Positions 28,860-40,900 of a stretch of 64,000 nucleotides of DNA are shown here, in pieces. This DNA is from Psococerastis gibbosa. Taxonomy: Eukaryota; Arthropoda; Insecta; Psocodea; Psocidae. Location: positions 18,594,855 to 18,658,854 of the forward strand of contig OZ020491.1 in assembly GCA_963971405.1 (NCBI GenBank), in the 5' to 3' direction. The notes under the pieces were generated by a model. The model made no database searches and was not told the origin of the DNA. It saw nothing but the letters and a program-made list of their open reading frames with translations. Each line of letters starts with the position of its first letter. Within the stretch, counting starts at the first letter, position 1. The position numbers and the translations under genes are program-made.

Positions 28860-29921
28860 ATGTTTAAACCAGCAACATTCTTACAATATTCTCGACAGAT
28901 ATCTACTGTTTGCGTGATAATAATGGTGGACTGTGCAAAATGCGGGAAGCAACTAACCGAGACCAAGGTCCCTTCGTGCGCTGAATGCTTTGGGAGTTAC
29001 CATCTTGAGTGCGTAAATATAAGATTGAGTGTCTTTAAGCAACGCACTCCCGAACAAAGGGCTACTTGGCGATGCCAGGTGTGCAAAGCAGCTAGTGACC
29101 CAGCGTACTCGGATAAGGCACAGCTGAAGGCTATTGAGAGCAAAATTGATAGTCTAGCCGTCGGACTTAAGAAAATGGAATCAGTGCCAGAGGAAATAAA
29201 AACTATGCAGTCATCCCTGAAATTTCTGTCTGACATATATGACGTCATAAAGGGTGAGTTACAAGAGGAAAAAAAGAAGAGAGAGGTCTTATCTAAAGAG
29301 GTATCAGTCCTAAAAAATCAGAACCAATGGCTAAATCGAGAATTGTTAAAGATAAAAACAGATGTGAGCGATCTCAACCAATATGGCCGGAAAAACAACG
29401 TTGAGATACATGGACTTGACATAACCGAAAATGAAGACCTCATGAAGGTAATAACGGATATTTCTGAGCACCTTCGACTCCCAGTAATACAACCAAACTC
29501 AATCGAAGCCTGCCACCGACTGAAAACACCAAAAGTGAAGCCAGCAGTCATAATTAAGTTTTCAAGACGTAAGGATGCGGAGGAGTGGCTAAAAAAGAAG
29601 AGAACAGGACTCACGAGCAAAAACCTAATCACTGGAGGCTCCGACGACAGAATATTTATCAATGAGAACTTAACGCCATTCAATAAAGAGTTATTCTGGC
29701 AGGCGAGGAGAGCAGCCAAAAACATAAACTACAAATTTGTGTGGGTCTCAGATGGTCAAATATTCATGCGGAAAGACGAATACAACCAAAAACTACGCAT
29801 TCACCTACTAGAAGACATACCAAAGAGCCCGTCAAACAATGCCCCCCCATCAGCTGGTACTACCACTCCTACTACTACCACGGCCAGTGTTGTTGGCACA
29901 AGTTCACGGCACCAGATTTAG
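28860..29921 (+). CDS. LINE ORF1: PHD-type zinc finger, coiled coil, RRM-like region
   Basis: The 353-codon frame is open. A Met at 28923 gives MVDCAKCGK and may be the better start. Residues about 25-77 have a Cys/His pattern of a PHD finger (CAKC, CAEC, YHLEC, WRCQVC). A coiled coil follows (about 90-175), then QYGRKNNVEIHGL, which opens the nucleic-acid-binding region typical of L1/CR1-type ORF1 proteins. It likely binds the element RNA. It ends in a Thr-rich tail, 40 bases before ORF2. Confidence 0.85.
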   Translation: MFKPATFLQYSRQISTVCVIIMVDCAKCGKQLTETKVPSCAECFGSYHLECVNIRLSVFKQRTPEQRATWRCQVCKAASDPAYSDKAQLKAIESKIDSLAVGLKKMESVPEEIKTMQSSLKFLSDIYDVIKGELQEEKKKREVLSKEVSVLKNQNQWLNRELLKIKTDVSDLNQYGRKNNVEIHGLDITENEDLMKVITDISEHLRLPVIQPNSIEACHRLKTPKVKPAVIIKFSRRKDAEEWLKKKRTGLTSKNLITGGSDDRIFINENLTPFNKELFWQARRAAKNINYKFVWVSDGQIFMRKDEYNQKLRIHLLEDIPKSPSNNAPPSAGTTTPTTTTASVVGTSSRHQI

Positions 29922-29961
29922 ACTAGAGTAGTTATGTACTTATAATTTTTTAAACCGTTAC

Positions 29962-32805
29962 TTGATAATAATGGCATTTAACATTTTTTATTGCAATATT
30001 CGCTCGATTAGGCAGAACTTCGACCACCTAGTAACACTACTTCACTCAGATGTCTATAAAAATATCAACTATCAGCTCATAGTGCTTAGTGAATCTTGGA
30101 TTACCAAATCAGAGTTCAAACTATTTAAAATACAAGGCTACACGGGAAGACTACAAGAAAGAGCCAATGGAAGATCAGGGGGCGTGGCCCTGTACATCCG
30201 AGACGACGTTCAACATGATATTGTCACCACTTTATCCACATTATATCATGAGAGTATACTCATTAAAATAAAAAGTAGAAAAATAAACTTTAGGTTGTTA
30301 TGCTCGTACCGAAATGTAAAAACTAACATAAATAACTTTTTAGATGAAATAGATGACCTCTTACACATGGAGAGTACAAAGTTTGACGCTCTACTTGGTG
30401 ACATAAACCAGGATATAAGTACACAAACATCAGATTCTATAACCTATTTAAATTATTTTTCCTCACAGGGCTTTCAATCGCACATACAAGGCCCAACGAG
30501 AGTTACACCCACTACATCTACCACAATAGACCATCTATTCGTAAAAAATAATATGCAAGCTATAATTACTACACATTGCAGTGATACAGGTATCAGCGAC
30601 CACAAGTCTATATCTATCACTATACAGGGAATAGACCCTATAATAAACGTTCAAAAATCGTACACATATTGCGACATTCACTTACTTAAAGGACATTTAA
30701 ATAGGGTAACTGGCAACCCATTGGATTGTACAACACTCAAAATGTTGATCGGGCCTATGAGATAATTGAATGTGAAATACAAAAAAGCATAAAAAGCTCA
30801 ATGGAAACAATCAGGCTGTCTAATAAAAACAGAAAAAGAAAAGAATGGGTAAGCAATGAAATTATAAACATGTATAACGTAAAGAATAAATTATATAAAC
30901 TCTGTGCACGTTACCCCTTTAACAATAGCCTCCGCGATGAGCTTAAAACGGCCCAAAAAAAATTAAAAAAATTGATTAAAAAAACGAAAACACAGCATTT
31001 TATGAAAAAATTTCAAGAGGCTAAGAGTACCCGCGAGTTTTGGAATGTAGCGAATTCTGTTATCAAACCTAGGCCTAAAAAATTTATAAGCTCAATCAAG
31101 ATTAGTGGAACCAGCTATGAGGTAGAAGGAAATGAATCATTAATTGCGGACCACTTCAACTCCTACTTTGCAAGCATAGCCCAAAATTTAATAGCCAGTA
31201 GTGGAATAAGCGGCTCAGATCCTTTACCTGAAATAATAAAACAGTCATATTCAATGTTCTTCCCTTCCCTTACCTTAAATGAGGTAGATCTAGCAATAAA
31301 AAAATTAAAAAAGAAAAGATCGTCAGGGATTGACGGTATTACCTGCGAAATGCTTAAAGAATGCAAGGAACCCCTACTACCAGCCCTCCACCACCCTCTC
31401 TTTGTCCCAAGGAAAATACCCTGAGGGACTCAAGCAAAGTAAAATAGTACCTATCTTTAAAGAAGGGGATCCCTCACTAGCATCACAATACAGGCCCATC
31501 CATGTACAACCAGCGATTGGAAAATTGCTGGAAAATTGCGTTCAAGCAAGGCTTCTTAAATATCTGTCGACCACGGGATTTTTATCACCAAACCAGTTTG
31601 GCTTTCGGGCAGGACGGAGTACAGAGCTAGCAATTTTTGAACTGACAAAAAGAATTTTGGATTCATTTGAAAGAGGAGAAAAAACAGCAGTCCTACAAAT
31701 AGACCTAAGCAAGTGTTTTGACCTTATTGATCATACCATAATGATAAACAAATTAAAGCAACTTGGAATCCATAAATCTTTACTTCGATGGTTTCAATCA
31801 TATTTTTCTGGACGAAAGCAAGTAGTACAAATAACAAGTGCTAGTGGATCATCCCTTAGCTCCCCTCAACCCATTACACATGGCATTTTTCAAGGCAGCG
31901 GCCTTGGACCATTATGTTTTTTAGTCTTCGTAAATTCCCTTTCGGAACTGTCAGTATCCCATAAATTATTAAACTTTGCAGATGACTATGCGCTAATTGT
32001 CAAAGCTGGCAGCTCAAATAAACTCGCACAAAAACTGAATTCCGACATGCATCTTATAATGAGTTGGCTAAAACAACACAGATTGATCCCGAACCTAGAA
32101 AAAACAAAATTAATGTACCCTTCATGCAGAGCCACTGATGAGACACCCCCCGCTCTGAAGTATAACGGCATTACAATTGGTAGTACACGGGTAATGAATT
32201 ATCTTGGAGTACAATTAGATGAACAACTGTTGTGGAAGGAGCATATCAACAAATTGCATAGCAGTCTACGCCCAATAAACATGATACTATACAACCTTGC
32301 AAAAATTTTCCCCCAGAAAGCCCTATTACAAATATATAGGGCCTGGTATGAGGCCAAGTTAAGCTACTGTCTGGGAGTATGGGGTGGGGCTGCAACCACT
32401 CACTTACGTCCACTCCGCACAGCACAGAACTATGCACTTAAGACAATTACAAGAACACCCAGGCTGGCGCACTCAAACACAGTTTACAAATCTAGCAATA
32501 TACTACCGCTGGAACTACTATACAATAAGCAACTACTTTCCTTTAATCAGAGGCATATAGCGCATAAAATGGTTAGTCCGTCTGTCAATATCCGAAACAC
32601 TAGATCTCATGCATACGAAACACTCCCACTACCCTCATGGTCTCTTTCGCGCACAAGAAACAGTCTGCTATATAAGGCAATATCAGCCTTCAACATATAC
32701 TCTAAGCACACCTATAACAAACCAGAATACGATGTCAAAAGTAGTCATAAGTCAAAAATAAACCTATACATAGGCCTAACTAACAAATTGAAAACACTCA
32801 CTTAA
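29962..32805 (+). pseudogene. LINE ORF2: AP endonuclease and reverse transcriptase, two frameshifts
   Basis: The endonuclease part (29962-30765) shows CNIRS, LSESW, GDINQD, TTIDHLF and SDHKS, the expected apurinic endonuclease motifs. The frame shifts near 30720-30765 and again near 31385-31424. The RT part shows YRPI, FGFRAGRST, QIDLSKCFD, QGSGLGPL and FADDYAL, with the catalytic DD. The C-terminal part continues to 32805. With two frameshifts this copy is probably not autonomous. Confidence 0.85.
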
Positions 32806-32926
32806 GACTTAACACTCACTTGCAAAACAATTAACACAAAACACTAAATTGATATCTTTATATTGTCTATGTAACTATGTTTAAGTAATTTTAAGCTTGT
32901 AAGGCTGTAGCCTACCACTTATTAGA

Positions 32927-32972
32927 TTGGGCGGCTATTACACTGAGGATCGTCAGTGTAATAGCCGCCCAA
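32927..32972. repeat. 46-base perfect hairpin made only of MITE termini
   Basis: A 20-base arm (32927-32946, TTGGGCGGCTATTACACTGA) and its perfect inverted copy (32953-32972) flank the 6-base loop GGATCG. The arm matches the terminus of the AGGCGGCTATTCCAC subfamily. It sits in the 3' untranslated part of the LINE. Confidence 0.9.
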
Positions 32973-33250
32973 GATAATGCGTGACCCTCACACGCCTCAC
33001 GGTACGAGGGAGCGCAACCATTATTAATAAAAAACTGTATAAACATTAGATCGAGGTAAATACACGATTATTTATTTATATTTATTTATAAATTTTTTTA
33101 TGGAAGCAACATTGTCAGAGGCATGTAAATAATACAACCCTTGCTTAAAATATGAATTCCCTTGCAAATGGGATGTTTTCCTTCCATATTAAAAGCATTT
33201 TCATTCGACTTTTGATACGGCGGGGTAGCTTAACTACACACCTTTACCAG

Positions 33251-34104
33251 ATAAACTGAAAATTGGGTTAGTGTAAAAAATGTAAACTTGAGGGAGTTCA
33301 AAAAGAAACTTGTGGAGGATGTAAAGAAGAGGACGTAGTGCAGTAGTTTTAGGATTAAACATTAGTGCGATGCCCTACTTCAATTCACAACTACTACTAC
33401 TACATGGTATGGATGGAGAGATTTTTTTTAACCTAAAGCCAAATTTTGCACTTACCAACTCTGCTGGCTACATTGCCAAAACCAAACGGTACTTCTTTTC
33501 TGCAGTGCTCTGCGCCCATTATTATCATAAATATCAATCCTCATCGTTATACTATTGCAGTACAGTTTAATGTGAGCAATTCTTAAATTCAACATTCTAT
33601 TCAAATTTTGATACAGTAGGAGGGGTGGAACATGGAACTATTGGAACTGTGGTAGCCGGAAGCCGGAAGTCTGGAACTGGAAGGGGTGTAAAGCTAAAGG
33701 TAATGTAAACAAAACAAGAAACTGTGGCCTTGACTATCAATGTCAAGGGCAAACTATAATATTTACAAAATTAATTTTACGAAACTATGTTCAGAATAAT
33801 TTAAGAAAACTAGTGTATGTTATAATTTAAGAATTATATATAAATTAAATTAGATATATTTGAAATTAATCCGATATAAAATAAAATATAAAATATAGAT
33901 TATTTCCAGTCGACTCTATTTTATGGTCTAAAATTCAAAATGGCAATCTTCAAAATAAAAACGCGTAAACATCTAATTTATATTTTATATAATTTAGTTT
34001 CACAACTTTAAGCAATTACAGTGCATAGCAGCTCATCACATTTTCTTAAGCCGGTTAATTGTCAATTCAAATACTAATACTCTCCTAAAATAAGCTGATT
34101 TGCA
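33251..34104. other. Intergenic DNA upstream of ERCC6
   Basis: AT-rich, no supported coding sequence. The ERCC6 promoter and any 5' UTR exon should lie here, but no TATA box or initiator can be singled out. Confidence 0.35.
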
Positions 34105-37100
34105 ATGTCGCAATTAGTTTATACCCAGAGTGACATGGATGTGTCAAATACTTCCGAACATGTTTCGCATCCTAATATTGAGGGTTTTACAGCTACTTCG
34201 CTTGATATTACTCCAGAGGAACACAACGCCAACTCTGATACAGACAAGAATGTGTTTAAGATTGACATGTCCTCTATTCCAAAAGCTTCTGCTGATGATG
34301 AGGTAAAGGCTAGTTATAGTTTAGGCCAATGGCCTTGTGGCATTAGCTGGCTTGTGGTCCCAGTGGCCAGTGTCCGACTCCGCCATGAACAAAGGCGAAG
34401 CTATGATTTTGACACGACGGCATTGCTGTTCTACCGCTGAGAGAAGATGTAGGCAATGGCAATGGTCGCCAGTTAATGTCGTTGTGCGTCAACTTATGTC
34501 CTTCAAAATATAAAATAGTATGACAACACAGGAAATTCTGCCCTGAAAGAGCTACTGCTTTGAAAACAGAATGTTCACAAAAAAGCACGTGCAAAGGTGC
34601 AATATATATTATCATAAATAATTAGCTCCAGTTGCCCGGGTGTGATATGTTAGCTTCATTGACTCCCTACTATCTCCACTCTTGATTATTCAGCGCTTTC
34701 TCTGGAACCAGTCTCATTCTTCTGGTATCGTCCTCAGTCTGGTTCTAGTATCTCTTCCTTAGTCTTCCCCTTCTTGGTGTTTTGGTGTTCCCTCTATTTC
34801 TTCCTCTGGCCATTTCCTCGTTGCCTCCATTCGCTTTACGTGCCCGAACCTTTGCAATATCCTTCTCGCTGTCCTCTCCAGTAATGGGGTTTCCACCCCA
34901 AGCTCTCTTCATTTCTAATCCTATCCCTTCATGCCCTCTGACAGGCTGTGAAATTCATCTCAGCCGCTCGAATTATGCTGTCTTGTCTGTTGTTCGAGAC
35001 CCCTGTTTCCATATATTTAATAGTGTATAGCTTAAATTAATATCTTGTAGTATAAGATTACTTAATTCATAATTTCTGTTTAATTAGTTTAAAGAACTCC
35101 AAACCCTTGGAATCGAAGCGTATCACTTGGATGTTCTGGAGGAAGGGATCATTAACCAAGTGGATAAAGCGATTGAGAAAGACATACAGGTCAAATCATT
35201 GAAGCGAAAAATACCAGTAGTAAAACATCAACAGCCGAAGCGTTCAAAGAAATTAGAAGATGGAGAAATTGATGATGACGAGGGGAGCCAGATAGAAATC
35301 AACGGGACAGATCCTTCTATGCCGGTCGAAACGGATCTGGAACGGAAAATTCGAATGGGAGAAATGACACCATTTGGCAGTGCTGTAGAGTCAAAGTCTA
35401 ATGAATCGTAAGTACCGTATTTGCAATGACGACGATACAAGTACCTACAACACGAGGCAGTGGGGAGACCTTGTAAGGCCAGCGCCACGCACAGCCAAGT
35501 GTGAGCGACTGGATCCTATACTACAAGGTTTCGCATACCTTAGAAAACTCCCGATTGAACTGAGAGTGGCGAGAAATGCTTCTAACTTCCCTAAATTACT
35601 TAGAAACCATCTCGTAGAGAAAGCTTTCTACACTGTCACTGAGGTACTAACACAATGACAATGACAGAACTACCTGATTTTGACGATATTTTGACGATTT
35701 TACTTAATACTTTCTAGTCAATTACTTATTGATTACTTGTATTGTATAATTTAACTGAAATAGGCTATATATTTATTTATTTAAAAAAAATTAATATACC
35801 ATTGTAACAGTGTGTAAAGTTAGTAGTAGCAACTAAGTTTAGTCTAAAGTTAAGAATGTTTGTGGGATTGTCCGTGAGTTGTACGAAATTGCTTACTATG
35901 GCAACATCTGTTATGTCATAATCTCATCAAAAAAATCAGCTTCAGTTTCCCAGGTTTTTTCCGGTTTCCATATCTCTTCCTTCGTGATGCCACTGTTATG
36001 GTCTATTTCACCATGTAGGAGGCTGTACATACAATAGAACACAAAAATGAAATATCCAATATATTATATTAAAACACTTACCCTAATCTCATATTTGTAG
36101 TTGCTCTCTTTTTTAGGAGTTCTTTTTTCTTTCGTCTGGTAACTCAGAATTGTCCTCTAAGTCGCCGTTACAAGTCTTTTATCACTTCAGTGAGCCTACC
36201 CATCAGTAGTCTAAAAGACATGTAACTAGCGCTCTGATTGGCTAATAATGACGCACATTGATGACAGTAGCCTATAAGTACACATGGTACACACATGTAT
36301 TATCTTTAGACCTAGCTGTCCAGAGTGAATAGTTACTATGCCATTTAGGACAATTGTCAGCACAATACCACTATCCAGACATTTCTTCGCTGAAATTCTC
36401 ATCACTTCATTCCTAATTCTGTCCCTCGTCCTCGGACGGGCTGTTCTGTTGAAAACCCCCTGTAATTTAGTGTCTTTTCTGTTGTTACGGAAATAATGTC
36501 CGAAACCCATGGGGCCGCTGACGTTGGACAAGGGACCAATGGGCCACTTTATGCAGGCCTAAGTTCATCAAAAGTCCTTCAAAACATAATTATTAATAAG
36601 GCTTTAACTGAAGCGTTTTCTGCACTACTTACTGCTTTTGAAAACGCCAACCTTGGCTTCTCGCGCACTTTGTACCTGTTTCGTTTAAAGCCAGAATGCT
36701 AACATAGCAGACCTTTCTTCATAGGTTCAATGTTCAGAACTACTTGCAACGAGAGATTAATTTTCAACTGGCTTTGAAGACAAAAGGTCCTAAGACTCCT
36801 GTCAAGAAGTCAAGCGTCAATAGAAATAAATCACCCCTGAAAAAGAGAATATTTTCTCCTAAAAAGAAAAAACCTGGAGACGTTCTTGGCACTGAAATAG
36901 ACTATGAAGTCAGGTGAGTGTTGAAAATGTCAAATTTAATACTACGATATTGTTTTATTTTTTAAATCTACCACTCTACCTGAGAATGAGTCCAATAGAA
37001 GTAGCTACTCAAACTATTTTATTACTGTGCAGCTGCAAAGGCTTTCATAGCCGGACTCATATGAAGAGCCATCCTGGCTGATTCGCACTCGCTACGGAGC

Positions 37101-37903
37101 CACCGAGGTACAGCCTTCGTAGTATACGCAGCGCCATTGAAGATTTCAACTACAGCTGTTAACGAAACGTTTGAAAGTTCACTTTCATGTTGCCCATCAG
37201 AATAGATTCTACTGGTTCTTCATATTACATTACTATACATCTTAGTTAAAACCATTATTACGAAAACAAACCCAAAAATGTTTCAATTAAAAAAATAAAA
37301 ATAAGATAAAATGCCATGATGCCTATCTAATTTGACAAACAGAGTATAATTAATCCTGGGTTTGATTTTTCGCAGTATGTACCGGAGTAAGCCAAAGAGA
37401 CCTAGACAGTTACCGTCTGAGTATACCGCAATGCCTGAATCATCGGGGAGCGAGTACCTTCCGGATGATGATGATAATGACCAAGAATGGAAAGCAGAAG
37501 ACGAGGAAATGAGAGTTCCGCCTGTGCCCGTACCTGTGCGGCACCGGAAACGGAAGTCGAGGAGCTGCCATGATCGTGATGAGGAGTGGGCTACCGATGA
37601 TTCTGATTGGGAGGATTCCGATGATGAAATTAAAAGAAAGCGTATGTATCAATCATAGAAATATATTAACTGGAATGGCAAGAGCTATAATATCCCGTTT
37701 AACTGATATCCCGCTTATTTTCTAACTAGGAAATTATTGTGTATTTCAGGTGGTAAAGATCTAGATGATGGGACCATGGCAGATTATATTCGTAGGATAG
37801 AAGCTTGGGAAAAGGAGAATAACCGAGAAGAAATCGAAAACAATGTGAGAGAGCTGGATAACGGGTTCAAAGTTCCAAGTATTATTTGGGACCAGCTTTA
37901 CAA
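34105..37903 (+). CDS. ERCC6: ERCC6 exons 1-5: N-terminal region
   Basis: Exon 2 encodes the conserved [13 protein letters not shown] helix and a Lys/Arg-rich probable nuclear localization stretch (KRKIPVV, PKRSKK). Exon 3 continues with basic KSPLKKR-type clusters. Exon 4 is highly acidic ([16 protein letters not shown]), matching the acidic region of CSB. Exon 5 ends in the [11 protein letters not shown] lead-in to the ATPase. Confidence 0.85.
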
Positions 37904-40900
37904 GTATGTCAATTTGTCAATCAATACCTGTTCTCGTGGAGAGAATGCAGTGAAAGTAATACAGCCCAAAGCCGTGCGGTGAATTGCTTCAGCAAGACTT
38001 GAAAATGGCGCACTTTTTCGAACGAACCAAAAGTGCTTGTAGTACGTTGCTTCAGAGGGCATGTTAAGTGGGCAGTCCTGGGTCTTCCTAGTTGAGTGTA
38101 CAAAAGGGCTTTATAGCCCTAACTTTGCTAGGTTGGCTTAGTAATAGAACAAAAAGTCATTATTTATTTATTTATATATTTATCAGTCAATAATAAATAT
38201 AAGTAAATCAAGGCCCGACCCAGATCCCATGAACTTGTCAAAGTGGCGAGAGGTTGGATTGTTTTTTTTTTCTTTTTTCAATTAAACATACAATGCTAAA
38301 GGCACTTTTCTCCACAGTATGTACCTAATTATTAGTAGTAGTAAGTTCCAGGCACTAATGACATTGTACAGTACGAAATTTTTCGATATCATTTTGGCTT
38401 ATGAAGAGGAGCAAGGGTTAATCCCTATAAAATAATGTCCTGGGTGCCTTTTGTAGTTTCGGCGCCTCAGGGGGCCGCCTCACCGCCTCATTGGACCGCC
38501 TAAACTTCTTACTTTCTATAACTCAGGTTATAGTTCCAGGATTGATTCACAAGGTCTGCGCAGACATGCAGTCCCTTGCCACATATTTTATATTTTTTTT
38601 TTGTCGCGGAAGTGGAGAATCTGGAAGCAGACACCTGATGCCCTGTGACCTCCTCTGCTGTTTTTTGGCCCACCTGCTGGTATAGCACAGGAAGTGTGAG
38701 GCTTATATACATAGTAGTCTCCTTATTCGCTTTATAAAACTTACTGTCACTCATTTTGAATAAAATGAGTGTGAGGCTTCAACTTAACTCCCATCCCGCA
38801 GCAGGACTTGCTGGCCTTTAGCTGCTGGTCAAAGCTTGTTTACGTAGTTGTACCTGTCAGAAAACAGACAGAAAGCTGCAACAGTAACGTAACCTAACCT
38901 AACCTTGCCACACACTGACAGTCTTAGAATACGTAATACTGTGCCTCGCCCTCACCTTGAGATGTAGTTAAAAACAACTAGATCCCTATTAGGGTTGGGT
39001 ACGCCAACGGCCTTACCATGTTGATCCCATTAGAACAGAGCATGTTTCAAACTGCGGCAAACTTGGTAGTGTGCACAGCGTTGGTAGGGGAACATGGTGT
39101 GACATGATAACGCACTGAGACTATACCAGTCAGGCTACGTTAGTGTCGAGTCCTGGTCACCTCCGATTTAATCGTGTGACTTTACTATGTTCCCCAAATG
39201 GTTCGGAATCCACTATAATCAGGAGGTCCACCCTGTCCGTCAACTCCCCTTACCCCCGAGGTGAAAGAGTCTGCCCTTTGGGTGCCTCAAGTTAACAAAC
39301 AGACTCACTCCCCCGCCAGGCTTGCTTAAAGCAGAAATGCTGAAAGCAGCCGTTGGAAACAATTATTATTATTATTATCCAATGCCCACTCTTGGCATCT
39401 CTGCCATTCGGTGTCGCGCAAGCCAGTATAGATCAGCGGGGAGATATTCTCCTGTGTTCACCGACGAGTCTCGAGCGTCTGCAAGCCCCGTGCATCCAAA
39501 GAGATGATCGGCCACCATTGAGGGGTGTCCACACAGGGGGCATGAGGACGAGTCGAATACGCCTATCCTATGTAGGTGTGAAGCTAGGTAGTCGTGTCCA
39601 GTGAGGGCTCTGAAGGAGGCAACAAACACGTGGCGGGGGAGGTTTCGGTTGATTGGCCCGTCCTTTACTAGCCTCTCCCACTTCTTGCCCTGTGCAGCTG
39701 TGGCATGACGAGTTTTTACTTGATTAGCACATGTGCAGTTTATTAGTGATCTCGCAGAGGAGAGTGTAGTTTTCATTTTAACCTGCTGTAGTGATGCGCC
39801 AAGTTTAGCTAGGTGGTCTGCATTCTCATTTCCAGCCACACCTATGTGACTCGGAATCCACTGAAGCGCAATTGTCCAGCCAACAGCAGCCATTTCGTCG
39901 AGTAGTCGCCTACATTGGATGGTGCGAGGACAGTCAGTTTCGTTATTGCTGGAGAGGGCGAGGATAGCAGCATGGGAGTCGACAAAGATAACTGCTTTTT
40001 TGTGACTCTTCGCTTCTTTTAACCTCTCCACTGCTATCGTAACGGCTGCAACCTCTCCATCATAGCAGCTTAGGGGGGCTCCTACAGCAGCGTGCCCTTC
40101 AAATAAGGGACTGAAATACCCAGCACCTGTGTTTCCTGACCCGGGCATAGATGATCCGTCCGTGTAGACATGAAGCCAGTCAGCAGCCGGATATCGGCTA
40201 TGGATTGTTTGTAGGGCCGATTTACGCAGGGCTATATTCAAGGATGCGGATTTGGGTAGGTTGTGATCTTCTAAGGTCAAGTTTGCAGCAGGTAGGTTAT
40301 TAAAGAACTCAAAATTATTGTTGGCAGTTTCAGCTTCACCCAAGTTGAACCCATACTTTTCTGCCAACTCGAGAGTCTTTGCAATAGGAGCCATGTGAGT
40401 ACGCAGTCGCTCCCGGGCAGGGTTATATGCTTTCCAGAAAGTTGACCTGGCCCGCTTCATACGTTCCCATATCTTCAATGTTGCACATTCCCGTCTGACT
40501 TCTAGTGGTTCCACTCCAGCTTGTATTTCCATAGCAGCAATTGGCGTGGATTTTGCAGAGCCTGTAATAATACGGAGTGCGTTGTTCTGAACTTTATTTA
40601 GTTTCTCCAATTGACTTGCGCTTCCCATCACTATCACTTCGCTGCCGTACTCCATGGCTGGCCTGACATAGGTTTTATGTTGGAAACAACAGGATTGGGT
40701 ATGTGCATAAGACTCAACAAATTATGATCCACAGGTATCAACGCGTGGGAGTCAAATGGCTTTGGGAACTGAATCAGCAGAGATGTGGTGGTATCCTCGG
40801 TGACGAGATGGGCCTCGGGAAAACCGTGCAGATCATCGCGTTTTTGTCGGGGCTCTCTGTGAGCGGGCTCAAGTCCCGATACGGTGGTTTCCACGGCATC

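Larger units (their letters stand above)
28510..33085 (+). mobile_element. Nearly full-length CR1/L2-like LINE
   Basis: The insertion splits the foldback element between GAACAAATTGCTCAT and TTTATGGAAGCAAC. It carries ORF1 (28860-29921), ORF2 (29962-32805 in three pieces) and a TTTA-rich tail (about 33058-33085). Target duplication is not clear. The element is about 4.6 kb and includes 350 bases of probable 5' UTR. Confidence 0.85.
28322..33250. mobile_element. Foldback DNA transposon with 8-bp TSD, split by a LINE
   Basis: It begins GGTAAAGGTGTAGTTTAGCT and ends TTAACTACACACCTTTACC, imperfect inverted ends. AGATAAAC stands directly on both sides (8-bp target duplication). Without the LINE (28510-33085) it is about 350 bp. 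An 8-bp duplication fits hAT, P or Merlin; GG-starting ends would suit Merlin, but this is not settled. Confidence 0.75.

Noticed and set aside
29318-29725. 135-codon minus-strand frame
   Set aside because: Antisense of LINE ORF1, which has clear PHD and RRM-like motifs on the plus strand.
34640-35000. LINE remnant in ERCC6 intron 1
   Set aside because: The pyrimidine-rich sequence looks like the antisense of an RTE-type tail, but no reading frame or motif is clear enough.
38883-38905. Telomere-like CCTAA repeats (AACCTAACCTAACC)
   Set aside because: Only three units in ordinary intron DNA; too short to be interstitial telomere sequence with confidence.
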